Source: UBA525 sp964589765 (GTDB taxonomy: Archaea; Nanobdellota; Nanobdellia; Woesearchaeales; UBA525). Taken from it: 64,000 nucleotides of DNA. Position numbers and translations under genes: made by a program. This document shows, one piece after another, positions 1 through 7,021 of the stretch (position 1 is the stretch's first letter; each line of letters starts with the position of its first letter). The stretch covers positions 37,317 to 101,316 of the forward strand of contig CAZPUM010000001.1 in the NCBI GenBank assembly GCA_964589765.1, written 5' to 3'. The notes below the pieces were generated by a model, which was given only the letters and a program-made list of their open reading frames with translations, was not told the DNA's origin and did no database searches.

Positions 1-699
1 ACAACAGAGATACTTGAGGATGCTGCTCTCCGCGCAAAAGATGCGGACTCCTCCAAAAAGGTAGAACCTTTCAAAGGGGATGTTCTCTTGACAAACGAAT
101 CACTAGTCCAGTTTATGGCCAAGGGCGATGACATCAATCCTATTTTCATTCATGCCCTTGCGAGATGTGAACTTTTGGGAATGTCCAGACTTACAAAGGG
201 AGAGCCAATAGGAGAATTCACAGGAGAATACCCTACAATCATGATTAATCCTAACCTACCGCTCGGGCTCATGACTGCCCCTGTTGATGATGATGGCACC
301 CATCTGAAAAACTACACTCTGTTCAGAAATGGAGTCTTCAGACGGCATATTGCGCCAGCAAGAGAAGCACAAGAACTTGGTGTGGAAGCAACAGGTCAGA
401 TAAGTAACATCCACATTCAGGATGGTGCAACCCGTGAAGAACATCTACGGGGAGGAAACTACATAGAAATAGTGAGTTTTAGCTGGTTCCACCCCGACCC
501 TTACTCAGGAGATTTCTCCGCAGAAATCCGCTTGGGTTACAAGTGGTATATGGGTAAAAAAACTCCCTTCAGAGGGGGCTTCTTTGTTGGCAACATTTTC
601 AACAGCATACTTTCTGTGAGGTTTTCTAAAGAGATTATGCAAGAAGGATATTATTATGGCCCCCGAGCAATGCTTTTCAAGGATGGTGAGATTCAGTAA
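1..699 (+). CDS. TldD/PmbA-family metalloprotease, C-terminal part (5' end outside window)
   Basis: The reading frame is open from base 1 and ends with TAA at 697-699, so 232 residues of a larger protein are present; the TTG at 88 is not the true start. The C-terminal pattern is that of TldD/PmbA proteins: a glycine-rich stretch, then NYIEI, SGDFS, and FRGGFFVGNIF. Family members form TldD/TldE-type peptidases that degrade or process small peptides. The N-terminal metal-binding HExxxH helix would lie upstream of the window, so activity (TldD-like versus the metal-free partner) cannot be judged. The last 23 bases overlap the end of the convergent gene at 677. Confidence 0.85.
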   Translation, partial: TTEILEDAALRAKDADSSKKVEPFKGDVLLTNESLVQFMAKGDDINPIFIHALARCELLGMSRLTKGEPIGEFTGEYPTIMINPNLPLGLMTAPVDDDGTHLKNYTLFRNGVFRRHIAPAREAQELGVEATGQISNIHIQDGATREEHLRGGNYIEIVSFSWFHPDPYSGDFSAEIRLGYKWYMGKKTPFRGGFFVGNIFNSILSVRFSKEIMQEGYYYGPRAMLFKDGEIQ

Positions 700-1234
700 C
701 TCTGACCCAGTCCTGGGACAAATCATCTAGCTCCTCACACCGCACATTCATCTCTTCCCAACCAGTATAGTTGACATCAGCAGTCATAGTTGTGATAACA
801 GGGCGCGTAGTTCTGAAAGAAAGCCCGAAGTACTGCCTAAGTAGAGATATCATAACAAGTCCGTTTCCTGCCCACACACTTTGATGCGCTTCGTAACTCT
901 CAACAAAACTCGTGGTAAGAGAATTAAAGGTCTCATAAAGAGCGGTTTCAACCGTAGGAGGGCGGGGGACTAAAGTCTCGCCCTCGACCAGTTTTTCAAC
1001 CAACCCATAATCCAGAACTCTTCCAACGACAAGTTGATTTAAGACATTCACCCGGTCTTTCCCAACAATTGAAATTTTTATGTCACGGTCAATATAATCA
1101 TTTAAATCAATGAAAGACTGGACCATCTCTTTGTATAAAAGGTCATAAGAACAAGGCATGCTGAAACCTGCATTAGAAAGCTCATAAGAAGTGTATACTG
1201 AATTAGCAAGAATCTCGACATATTTTGAGTGCAT
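677..1234 (-). CDS. hypothetical protein
   Basis: An open frame of 185 residues on the minus strand without a family I recognise. It is soluble-looking, with no signal peptide or membrane segment, and has mixed helical and beta-like composition. A TATA-like box (GTTTAATAAC on the minus strand, 1255-1264) lies about 25 bases before the ATG at 1234, which supports that start for a leaderless mRNA; the ATG at 1240 is the alternative. It converges on and overlaps the TldD gene by 23 bases and is divergent from secG. No function is proposed. Confidence 0.6.
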   Translation of the reverse strand: MHSKYVEILANSVYTSYELSNAGFSMPCSYDLLYKEMVQSFIDLNDYIDRDIKISIVGKDRVNVLNQLVVGRVLDYGLVEKLVEGETLVPRPPTVETALYETFNSLTTSFVESYEAHQSVWAGNGLVMISLLRQYFGLSFRTTRPVITTMTADVNYTGWEEMNVRCEELDDLSQDWVRVTESHHP

Positions 1235-1281
1235 AAGCATGGTACTGAAATAATGTTATTAAACATAACTGGCAAAAACCC

Positions 1282-1289
1282 TTATAAAG
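1282..1289 (+). promoter_or_regulatory. TATA box for secG-nac
   Basis: TTATAAAG is centred about 25 bases before the ATG at 1310. Archaeal transcription begins about 25 bases downstream of the TATA centre, so the mRNA should start at or next to the start codon. Confidence 0.7.
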
Positions 1290-1309
1290 CGACCCATATT
1301 TGCACAATT

Positions 1310-1477
1310 ATGCCAAGAGACAACAAGGTAAGAATGCCCAGTTCAAGCGCTGGAGTACTCAGTTTTTACGATGAGGAAAGGTCCAAAATTCTACTAAAGC
1401 CGGCCCACGTTGTGGCCCTTTGTATAATAGTGGCACTCTTCGTCATGATGCTGAACTACACAAACATATTCGGGTGA
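1310..1477 (+). CDS. secG: Sec61-beta/SecG, protein-conducting channel small subunit
   Basis: A 55-residue protein. It has the Sec61-beta signature: a short polar N-terminus with SSSAGVLSFYDEE, then a single membrane helix (ALCIIVALFVMML). In archaea it forms the Sec channel with SecY and SecE at the cytoplasmic membrane. A longer frame extends to 1229, but the family N-terminus (MPRDNK...) and a TATA box 25 bases upstream both fix the start at 1310. The nac gene follows after 4 bases, so nascent-chain handling and export are co-transcribed. SecY is encoded separately at 30153-31484. Confidence 0.9.
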   Translation: MPRDNKVRMPSSSAGVLSFYDEERSKILLKPAHVVALCIIVALFVMMLNYTNIFG

Positions 1478-1481
1478 TTGA

Positions 1482-1817
1482 ATGCTTCCAGGTATGAACT
1501 CCAGACAGATGAAGCAGATGATGAAGCAGATGGGTATTCAGCAACAGGATATCCCTGCCGACCGAGTTGAAATCTATCAGGGCAACACTAAGCTTGTTAT
1601 TGATAACCCTCAGGTTGCCAAGGTCAATATGATGGGTCAGAACACATGGCAGGTTATCGGTGAGGCGCGCCAGGAGACTCTGGATACTAAAGCAGAGATT
1701 AATCAAGAAGATATCCAGACCGTTATGGAACAAACAGGCGCTTCCGAAGAAGATGCCAAAAAAGCAATTGAAGAGGCCGACGGCGACCTGGCAGAAGCGA
1801 TTATGAAACTTTCTTAA
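1482..1817 (+). CDS. nac: Nascent polypeptide-associated complex protein (archaeal NAC)
   Basis: A 111-residue protein. Residues 1-25 are methionine- and lysine-rich and typical of archaeal NAC (RQMKQMMKQMG). Residues about 25-65 form the NAC beta-barrel dimerisation domain (KLVIDNPQVAKVNMMGQ...). The C-terminal 45 residues form a UBA domain with the EEDAKKAIEEADGDLAEAI pattern. The protein binds ribosomes and shields emerging chains, acting as a homodimer in archaea. It lies 4 bases after secG and is probably translated from the same mRNA. A T-rich stretch after the stop (1818-1828) may end the transcript. Confidence 0.93.
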   Translation: MLPGMNSRQMKQMMKQMGIQQQDIPADRVEIYQGNTKLVIDNPQVAKVNMMGQNTWQVIGEARQETLDTKAEINQEDIQTVMEQTGASEEDAKKAIEEADGDLAEAIMKLS

Positions 1818-1828
1818 TAATTTTTAAT

Positions 1829-2134
1829 TCAATCAAATAGTGGAGTAACTCTATCAAGTAAGTCTTGTTTTAAGCGGGGGTTGCCATAAGAGTAAACGTC
1901 AGGGATTCCTGCTGTAAAAATCTTTTTTGTCAGAAAAGCTTCTGGAAACACCTGTTTCAATTCTTCCCTTTGAAACTCTTCCATCAGCACAACGGTATCG
2001 GCCCATTCAATCTTTTCTTTTGTTACAAAATTGTTGAAAACCCCTGCATACTGAGTTGAAAAACTATCCGAAAATATCTCTGCAGCAGCTCTACTCCTAT
2101 GTTTACCCTGATTACATACAAAAAGCACGTTCAT
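1829..2134 (-). CDS. Low-molecular-weight protein tyrosine phosphatase-like protein
   Basis: A 101-residue protein. The N-terminal strand runs straight into a phosphatase loop of the C(x)5R type, CNQGKHR followed by SR (Cys7, Arg13). This is the nucleophile and phosphate-binding arginine of LMW phosphatases. The protein is shorter than the usual ~150 residues but matches compact archaeal members. A C-terminal aspartate-containing turn (IPDVYSYG, residues about 77-84) is in place for the general acid. It is the last gene of the leftward operon, 28 bases after dut. Substrate unknown; arsenate reductases share the fold, but the nrdR/dut context does not point to that. Confidence 0.75.
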   Translation of the reverse strand: MNVLFVCNQGKHRSRAAAEIFSDSFSTQYAGVFNNFVTKEKIEWADTVVLMEEFQREELKQVFPEAFLTKKIFTAGIPDVYSYGNPRLKQDLLDRVTPLFD

Positions 2135-2162
2135 TTCATACCTTAACTTTTAACACATATTT

Positions 2163-2588
2163 CTATCTTCCCGAACTACCGAACCCGCCATCTCCTCGAA
2201 CGGTATCATCGAGTTCATCCACATCCAGAATCTCGGCAGTATGGACTGGCTGGACCAGAAGCTGAGCAATTCTGTCACCTTTTCTTACTTCGTAAGGTTC
2301 ATCATGAGTGTTTAGAAGAACAATCTTCAGCTCACCACGGTAAGTGTTGTCAAGGACGCCCGCCATGGTCTTGATACCGTGTTTTGCCGCCATCCCCGAC
2401 CTGTCCCAAACCAAACCAACAGTTCCTTCGGGAATGGCAAGTGCGATGGCGGTCGAGACTATGCGTCGCTCTCCCGGCTGTAGAATAACCGTCTCGTACG
2501 CATGGATATCCATTCCCGCATCGCCAGACCTGCCGTACTTCGGCAACTGTGCATCTGAGTGTAACCTTTTAATTTTCACCTTAGTCAT
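2163..2588 (-). CDS. dut: dUTP diphosphatase (trimeric dUTPase)
   Basis: A 141-residue protein hydrolysing dUTP to dUMP and diphosphate. All five trimeric dUTPase motifs are visible: GDAGMDIHA, DRSGMA, GVLDNTYRGEL, GDRIAQLLVQP and the P-loop-like RGDGGFGSSGR at the C-terminus. The length and complete motif V fit true dUTPase rather than a dCTP deaminase. The start overlaps the nrdR stop by 4 bases (ATGA), so the two are translationally coupled, which fits a shared role in deoxynucleotide supply. Confidence 0.94.
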   Translation of the reverse strand: MTKVKIKRLHSDAQLPKYGRSGDAGMDIHAYETVILQPGERRIVSTAIALAIPEGTVGLVWDRSGMAAKHGIKTMAGVLDNTYRGELKIVLLNTHDEPYEVRKGDRIAQLLVQPVHTAEILDVDELDDTVRGDGGFGSSGR

Positions 2589-3037
2589 TTTCTTTTCCTC
2601 ATAACATCTACAATCGCTGCTTTGAAATCTTCTGGATCTTTGAAATCCATGTATACAGACGCAAACCTGATGTATGCTATCTTATCAAGGCGTTTTAGCC
2701 TCTTCATCATCAGTTCACCTATAACCTTACTGGAAACCTCTCCTGAGCGCCTCTTTTTAATCTGGTCTTCAACATAATCCAGAGCTGATTCTATCTTGGT
2801 AACACTTATTGGACGTTTTTCACATGCTCTCAAAATACCATTTCTGAGTTTTTCACGATTAAACTGCTCTCGTCTGCCATCTCTTTTTGCAACAAGAACT
2901 GATGTGGCTTCAACCCTTTCATAAGTAGTGAACCTCTTTTTACACTTCTTACACTCACGCCTTCTTCTTAGAGCATCTTCAGAATTTCTACTTTCTAGAA
3001 CTTTGCAATCGTCGTTTTTACAGAAAGGACATCTCAT
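2585..3037 (-). CDS. nrdR: Transcriptional repressor NrdR
   Basis: A 150-residue protein of the standard NrdR length. The N-terminal zinc ribbon is MRCPFCKNDDCKV with the second pair CKKCKKRF, followed by the TTYERVE junction. The ATP-cone domain spans about residues 47-137. NrdR senses ATP/dATP and represses ribonucleotide reductase genes in bacteria and some archaea. It overlaps both neighbours by 4 bases, the orphan upstream and dut downstream, so all are co-expressed. No ribonucleotide reductase gene is in the window. NrdR is patchy in archaea and probably of bacterial origin. Confidence 0.93.
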   Translation of the reverse strand: MRCPFCKNDDCKVLESRNSEDALRRRRECKKCKKRFTTYERVEATSVLVAKRDGRREQFNREKLRNGILRACEKRPISVTKIESALDYVEDQIKKRRSGEVSSKVIGELMMKRLKRLDKIAYIRFASVYMDFKDPEDFKAAIVDVMRKRK

Positions 3038-3591
3038 TCAGAATCATCGGGGAAATCCCCGAAGAAGATACACTCAACCAGAGCTGACTCTTCTCCTTCT
3101 GAAGTGTGAAACGCTCTTATATTGGCAGTCGGCATCTGTGTGTGAATGTGGTCAATAATACGAAGTTTCTCATTTTCAGGAAGCTCTCCCCCAACATGAA
3201 CGATTCCATGTTTTACAAGATTGCCTGGAACCGTACTTGATAGGTTTAGCATGCCTTTGTTTAGTTCTCTTGAGTCAACACCTATGTTCTTGGTTTTTTG
3301 TTCTAAATCAATTGTTGCGGTTATTGGCAACACCATCTTGTGAAACTTGTACTCTTCCTCCATCTTCAGGAGTTTCTTAACCAGTTTCATCAGCTTTTCA
3401 TTTGATACAAAAGTGTCTGAGAATATTGCCCCAATCTCTTGGGTCATGAATTCCTCGTAGATAACCTGGTCATCAAGATGGATGGATTCCAAAACTTTTC
3501 GGAGTTCAGGCAGAGTGGACAGAGGGTCATTACTTGTCAATTCAAGTTGAAACGAAGGTAAATCAATCTTAATTTTCATACCATCCTTCAA
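3034..3591 (-). CDS. hypothetical protein, first gene of nrdR-dut operon
   Basis: A 185-residue soluble protein that I cannot assign. It begins with a basic amphipathic strand (KIKIDLPSFQLEL) and has alternating helical and strand segments, with a short acidic C-terminus (GDFPDDSE). It precedes nrdR with a 4-base ATGA overlap. A TATA-like box lies at 3625-3632. The methionine at codon 5 is an alternative start. The coupling to nrdR and dut suggests, but does not prove, a role in nucleotide metabolism or its control. Confidence 0.65.
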   Translation of the reverse strand: MKDGMKIKIDLPSFQLELTSNDPLSTLPELRKVLESIHLDDQVIYEEFMTQEIGAIFSDTFVSNEKLMKLVKKLLKMEEEYKFHKMVLPITATIDLEQKTKNIGVDSRELNKGMLNLSSTVPGNLVKHGIVHVGGELPENEKLRIIDHIHTQMPTANIRAFHTSEGEESALVECIFFGDFPDDSE

Positions 3592-3624
3592 ATAACACCA
3601 CCTATGTTACAAATAACCATGTTA

Positions 3625-3632
3625 ATTATAAG
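3625..3632 (-). promoter_or_regulatory. TATA box of the orphan-nrdR-dut-phosphatase operon
   Basis: On the minus strand the sequence reads CTTATAAT. The expected start site is about 3603, giving a leader of about 10 bases before the ATG at 3591. Confidence 0.5.
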
Positions 3633-3727
3633 CCTTCCTCTAAAAATCATACGATTTTCGTTAAATTCTGACAATTATTCTCATTTTCCATGAGCACGTT
3701 TAATAACCCAAAAAACCTACTGAATAC

Positions 3728-3934
3728 ATGAGTAAACTAGAACTTTGGGCGAAGAGCCACAAAAAAACTGTGGCTGCCACCAGTACCGCCTTTGTGGTAG
3801 CTACTTTGGCGGCTATTTACACAGCAAAAACTCATTCAGAGAAACAGGGAGAGGTTCAGGAGTTTGGCCCCGTGGACCTCTACCAGGATTTTGAGAACGA
3901 GTTTGACCGCGGGTATGCGTTCAAACAGATTTAG
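3728..3934 (+). CDS. small single-pass membrane protein
   Basis: A 68-residue protein with a basic N-terminus (KSHKK), one membrane segment at about residues 14-31 (VAATSTAFVVATLAAIY) and an acidic, aromatic tail. The most likely topology is cytoplasmic N-terminus with one anchor. A TATA-like GTTTAATAAC at 3699-3708 lies about 25 bases before the ATG, so the mRNA is probably leaderless. The 3' end overlaps the convergent VKOR gene by 14 bases. No family recognised. Confidence 0.55.
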   Translation: MSKLELWAKSHKKTVAATSTAFVVATLAAIYTAKTHSEKQGEVQEFGPVDLYQDFENEFDRGYAFKQI

Positions 3935-4367
3935 CCCATAACCCGCCGGAAAGTATGGCGAGCATTATGACTGCCAGTTGACTGCCCAGGCATACAATAC
4001 ATAGAGCACCAATCACAAACACTTCTATGCACGTCAAGTATATTTGGAAAGCAAGCATTACAAAGACAATTATCGATATGTACTGCCAGAAATCTTTGCT
4101 GGTGAAACCTGAGATTCTTTCTATGACCTTTCTTAGGGTAACTAAAAGTGCTACGAAAAGATAGGCCAATAGTCCAAGTGCTGCTACAGGAATTCCTAGA
4201 ATGGTTGCCCATGGACTTTTGTTTACTTTGTCGCAATTGAAACTGGCCGAAATATTACAAAAACTACTGTCATCCGGCGCAAAGTGAAGACCTACGCCGT
4301 ATGTAGCTATTACAACTCCCATCAATGCCACCAGTATGAAAGCCCATTCTTGCCAGGATTTTACCAT
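3921..4367 (-). CDS. Vitamin K epoxide reductase (VKOR) family disulfide-forming membrane protein
   Basis: A protein of 148 residues with four membrane helices. Between helices 1 and 2 it carries the loop cysteine pair (CNISASFNC) and the conserved serine and glycine signature KSPWATILGIPVAALG. The active-site CxxC is CIVC in the last helix. VKOR homologues reoxidise periplasmic or extracytoplasmic thioredoxin-like proteins, here presumably to make disulfides in the many cysteine-rich surface proteins of this window. The start is set at 4367 because a TATA box at 4389-4396 lies 25 bases upstream; the longer frame to 4385 would begin inside the promoter. Confidence 0.85.
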   Translation of the reverse strand: MVKSWQEWAFILVALMGVVIATYGVGLHFAPDDSSFCNISASFNCDKVNKSPWATILGIPVAALGLLAYLFVALLVTLRKVIERISGFTSKDFWQYISIIVFVMLAFQIYLTCIEVFVIGALCIVCLGSQLAVIMLAILSGGLWAKSV

Positions 4368-4388
4368 AAACTGTCTATAAACCACCCA

Positions 4389-4396
4389 TTTATACT
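4389..4396 (-). promoter_or_regulatory. TATA box deciding the VKOR start
   Basis: AGTATAAA on the minus strand, centred 25 bases from the ATG at 4367 and only 7 bases from the upstream in-frame ATG at 4385. Confidence 0.65.
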
Positions 4397-4510
4397 GTTT
4401 GTGGAGACATATATCTGTAAAACATATCTGTTAAATCCCCAGAAAGTATTTAAATGAGCAATATACTAATGTGGCTACTAGCATACAGCGACAACACTTG
4501 GTGAGATACA

Positions 4511-4933
4511 GTGTACAGTGACTACTTAACGCTCGAAGAGGCCGAAACCCGACTAAAAAACGTCCGACCACTACTCGAATCTGCGCGCAGACTAAAGAGA
4601 GAGATTGAGATGATAGCCGCGGGTTACGACTATGACACAACACTTCTTGAACACGAAATGCCACGACTTAACACCCTTGCGCATAAGCTAGGACTGAAAC
4701 TTGAGAGAATGGAAGAACTCGGTTGTTACGTAAAAGACCTCGACATAGGAATAGTAGACTTTCTAACACAATTCGAAGGACGCGATGTTTTCTTAAGCTG
4801 GAAACTTGGCGAACATAAAATTCAGTTCTGGCATGAGATGGACGAAGGGTTCAGCCAGAGACAACCAATTCTCGACTTAAGTCAGCTCGACCTGGATTTC
4901 GAATTCGAAACTCCCCTCATGAATGAGGACTAG
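4511..4933 (+). CDS. DUF2203 family protein
   Basis: A 140-residue soluble protein. It begins with a helical pair (LTLEEAETRLKNVRPLLESA). The C-terminal half has the DUF2203 signature: GCYVKDLDIGIVDF, then a strand-turn run ending in the WKLGE-IQFWHEMDEGFSQRQPI pattern. The function of the family is unknown. The start is GTG at 4511; a TATA-like GTATTTAAA at 4447-4455 would give a leader of about 35 bases. The gene ends 4 bases into the convergent gene at 4930. Confidence 0.8.
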   Translation: MYSDYLTLEEAETRLKNVRPLLESARRLKREIEMIAAGYDYDTTLLEHEMPRLNTLAHKLGLKLERMEELGCYVKDLDIGIVDFLTQFEGRDVFLSWKLGEHKIQFWHEMDEGFSQRQPILDLSQLDLDFEFETPLMNED

Positions 4934-5238
4934 TCAGGAAATTTACTCTTAATCTGAGATTCTACAGCCTCTAATGCAACCTTTACAGCAACAGGAAGCT
5001 CCCACGAATCTTTAGATGAGTGAATTGAACCCCCAGGATAGTTTACTCTTGCGTTAACCGCAAACTTCTGCCTGTCACCATCCTTTTGATATGCTTTTGT
5101 GTGAATTACAACCTCAAGTTCATTGTTAAGCAGTTGCTTATACCTGTCAGCAAACTTTGCTGCATGGTCATAAGCTAACTGAAAATGCTCTTCTTCCGTA
5201 TTAATTCCGTCAATTCCAACAAACTTCACATTAGCCAT
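4930..5238 (-). CDS. possible HPF/RaiA-like ribosome-associated protein
   Basis: A 102-residue protein. The predicted order of elements is strand, helix (LAYDHAAKFADRYKQLL), long beta region (ELEVVIHTKAYQ... through VNARVNYPGG), helix (PVAVKVALEAVESQI). This resembles the fold of ribosome hibernation factors of the HPF/RaiA type. The similarity is by pattern only and the assignment is tentative. It converges on the DUF2203 gene and is divergent from the mrp region. Confidence 0.5.
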   Translation of the reverse strand: MANVKFVGIDGINTEEEHFQLAYDHAAKFADRYKQLLNNELEVVIHTKAYQKDGDRQKFAVNARVNYPGGSIHSSKDSWELPVAVKVALEAVESQIKSKFPD

Positions 5239-5286
5239 TTTATCACCCTAGGTTAAGAAAACAGAGCAACTATTTAGTTATTATGA

Positions 5287-5351
5287 AGGGGGTGGCCAAA
5301 GAATCATGATACAGGCGCGTATGGGGACGACAGAAGCTATGACCACCACCT
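5287..5351. ncRNA. possible structured RNA element between HPF-like gene and mrp
   Basis: The 246-base gap before mrp contains a long-range inverted repeat: AGGGGGTGG (5287-5295) and CCACCACCT (5343-5351) pair at 8 of 9 positions. Inside is a small hairpin, ATAC (5310-5313) with GTAT (5319-5322). No tRNA landmarks (T-loop, anticodon arm) are present. A 16-codon frame (5306-5356) also fits within it. Strand and function are unknown. The rest of the gap is A/T-rich and holds the mrp promoter. Confidence 0.25.
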
Positions 5352-5484
5352 ACTAAAGTTAACGATAGTTTATTCTTAAATCTTTTCCACAATTAAAAAC
5401 GCCTTTGCCCCGCAAAGTCAATTATTGGAAAAACAGCATTTATTGTTCATAAATACTTTAATACATAGCCACAATAGTCAAATT

Positions 5485-6297
5485 ATGGTAATAGACCTTT
5501 CCCCATATGATGATGAGTTCAAGAACCTCAAAAAGGACCTCAACATCAAACGCCAGAGAGAGACAACCCTTGCCAGCGTTAAAAGACGAGTGGCAATCCA
5601 CAGTGGCAAGGGAGGGGTAGGAAAGACATTCATGACTGTGAATGTAGCTTATGCCCTTGCCGAGCGAGGCTACCAAGTAGGCATTCTGGACGCGGACGTT
5701 GACTGTCCAAACATCCCAAAGTTTTTGGGAATCACCGCGTCCATGAGAGTTGATCAGGACAAAAAATTCATTCCAATTAATCATCAGGGAGTTAAGATTG
5801 TTAGCATGGGCCTGACAAGAGACGACGAAGGAGAACCCTTCCTTATTCGAGGCCCAGCAAAACACAGGATAGCAATAGACCTCCTGACCAACACAAACTG
5901 GGGGGCATTAGACTTTCTGATTATAGACTTACCCCCCGGAACAGCAGATGTTCCTATGAGTTTACTTGAGTTTGGAAAAGTGGAGGAGATTCTTTATGTT
6001 ACAAGTCCTCAGAAAGACTCCTTAATGGATACAAGAAAATCCATAGAGATGGGCAGACAGTTCGGGATTCACGCAACGGGAATCGTGGAGAACATGTCAG
6101 GAGGATTCTTTGGCACAGGAAAAGCTCTGAGTCTCGCTGAAGAGACAGGGATTCCTCTTGTCGGCACAGTACCTCTTGACAAAAACATTCTTTCTATGAA
6201 TGAAAGAGGGGACATAGCTTTCACAGACGTAGATTTTGAAGAAGTCTCTAAACCGATTGTTGACGCCATTATTGCCAATCTCGAATCTAGGACATGA
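5485..6297 (+). CDS. mrp: Mrp/ApbC-type Fe-S cluster carrier P-loop ATPase
   Basis: A 270-residue protein of the Mrp/NBP35 family that binds and transfers Fe-S clusters. The deviant Walker A motif is HSGKGGVGKT. Further family marks are DADVDCPNIPKFLG and IIDLPPGTADVPMS. The usual C-terminal CxxC appears absent; the corresponding loop reads ENMSGGFFGTGKA, so cluster binding must differ from canonical Mrp or the protein acts only as the ATPase. The ATG at 5485 is preferred over the upstream TTG (5425) because CTTTAATA at 5456-5463 sits 25 bases before it. It converges on the suf operon with an 11-base overlap. Confidence 0.9.
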   Translation: MVIDLSPYDDEFKNLKKDLNIKRQRETTLASVKRRVAIHSGKGGVGKTFMTVNVAYALAERGYQVGILDADVDCPNIPKFLGITASMRVDQDKKFIPINHQGVKIVSMGLTRDDEGEPFLIRGPAKHRIAIDLLTNTNWGALDFLIIDLPPGTADVPMSLLEFGKVEEILYVTSPQKDSLMDTRKSIEMGRQFGIHATGIVENMSGGFFGTGKALSLAEETGIPLVGTVPLDKNILSMNERGDIAFTDVDFEEVSKPIVDAIIANLESRT

Positions 6298-7021
6298 GAG
6301 ATTCATAACCGACAGTTTCTATCTCATTAGCAAGCTCTTTTCCACCTGATTTTATTATTTTTCCGTCAGAAAAAATATGGACTTTATCAGGCACAACATA
6401 GTGAAGTATTCTGTTGTAATGAGTTATCAAAAGAGCGCCATGCTCAGGACCTCTAAGTTTGTTTATTCCTTCTGCAACAATTTTCAGAGCATCAACATCC
6501 AAACCTGAATCAGTCTCATCGAGAATAGCAAACTTAGGCATAAGCATAAGCATCTGGAGAATCTCCATTCGCTTTTTTTCTCCACCTGAGAACCCCTCAT
6601 TAAGATAGCGCTTTGCGAAAGTAGGGTCAACCTTGAAATTGTGTAGTTTCTCATCGAATTTTCTGTGAAACTCAAGAACATCCTGTTCCTCGCCAGTAAC
6701 TTCCTTCACTGCTTGCCTCATAAAGTTCTCAACAGTCACCCCTGGAATCTCTACAGGGTACTGGAAACTAAGGAACAACCCTTTTTTAGCACGTTCGTCT
6801 GGAGACCAGTCATTGAAAACCTCCCCATCAAGAAGCATAACCCCTTCAGTAATCTCATACTTGGGATGACCCATTATTACAAACGCGAGAGTGCTCTTAC
6901 CACTTCCATTTGGACCCATTAAAGCGTGGACCTCATTTGTATCTATCTCTAAGGATACCCCTTTCAGTATCTCTTTTCCATTGACACTTGCGTGAATATT
7001 TTTTAGTTCAAGAGTTGCCAT
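6287..7021 (-). CDS. sufC: SufC, ATPase of the SufBCD Fe-S scaffold
   Basis: A 244-residue ABC-type ATPase that powers SufB-SufD rearrangement during cluster assembly in the cytoplasm. Walker A is GPNGSGKST, the Q-loop region is SFQYPVEIPG (typical of SufC), the signature is FSGGEKKR and Walker B ends in AILDETDSGLD. The start is the ATG at 7021; the TTG at 7027 is less likely. The gene begins 14 bases inside the end of the sufS-sufU fusion, suggesting translational coupling. It is the last gene of the operon. Confidence 0.95.
   Translation of the reverse strand: MATLELKNIHASVNGKEILKGVSLEIDTNEVHALMGPNGSGKSTLAFVIMGHPKYEITEGVMLLDGEVFNDWSPDERAKKGLFLSFQYPVEIPGVTVENFMRQAVKEVTGEEQDVLEFHRKFDEKLHNFKVDPTFAKRYLNEGFSGGEKKRMEILQMLMLMPKFAILDETDSGLDVDALKIVAEGINKLRGPEHGALLITHYNRILHYVVPDKVHIFSDGKIIKSGGKELANEIETVGYESLMS

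Noticed and set aside
5287..5351. tRNA gene
   Set aside because: The length and outer stem suggested one, but there is no T-loop GTTCRANNC, no anticodon arm and no D-loop.
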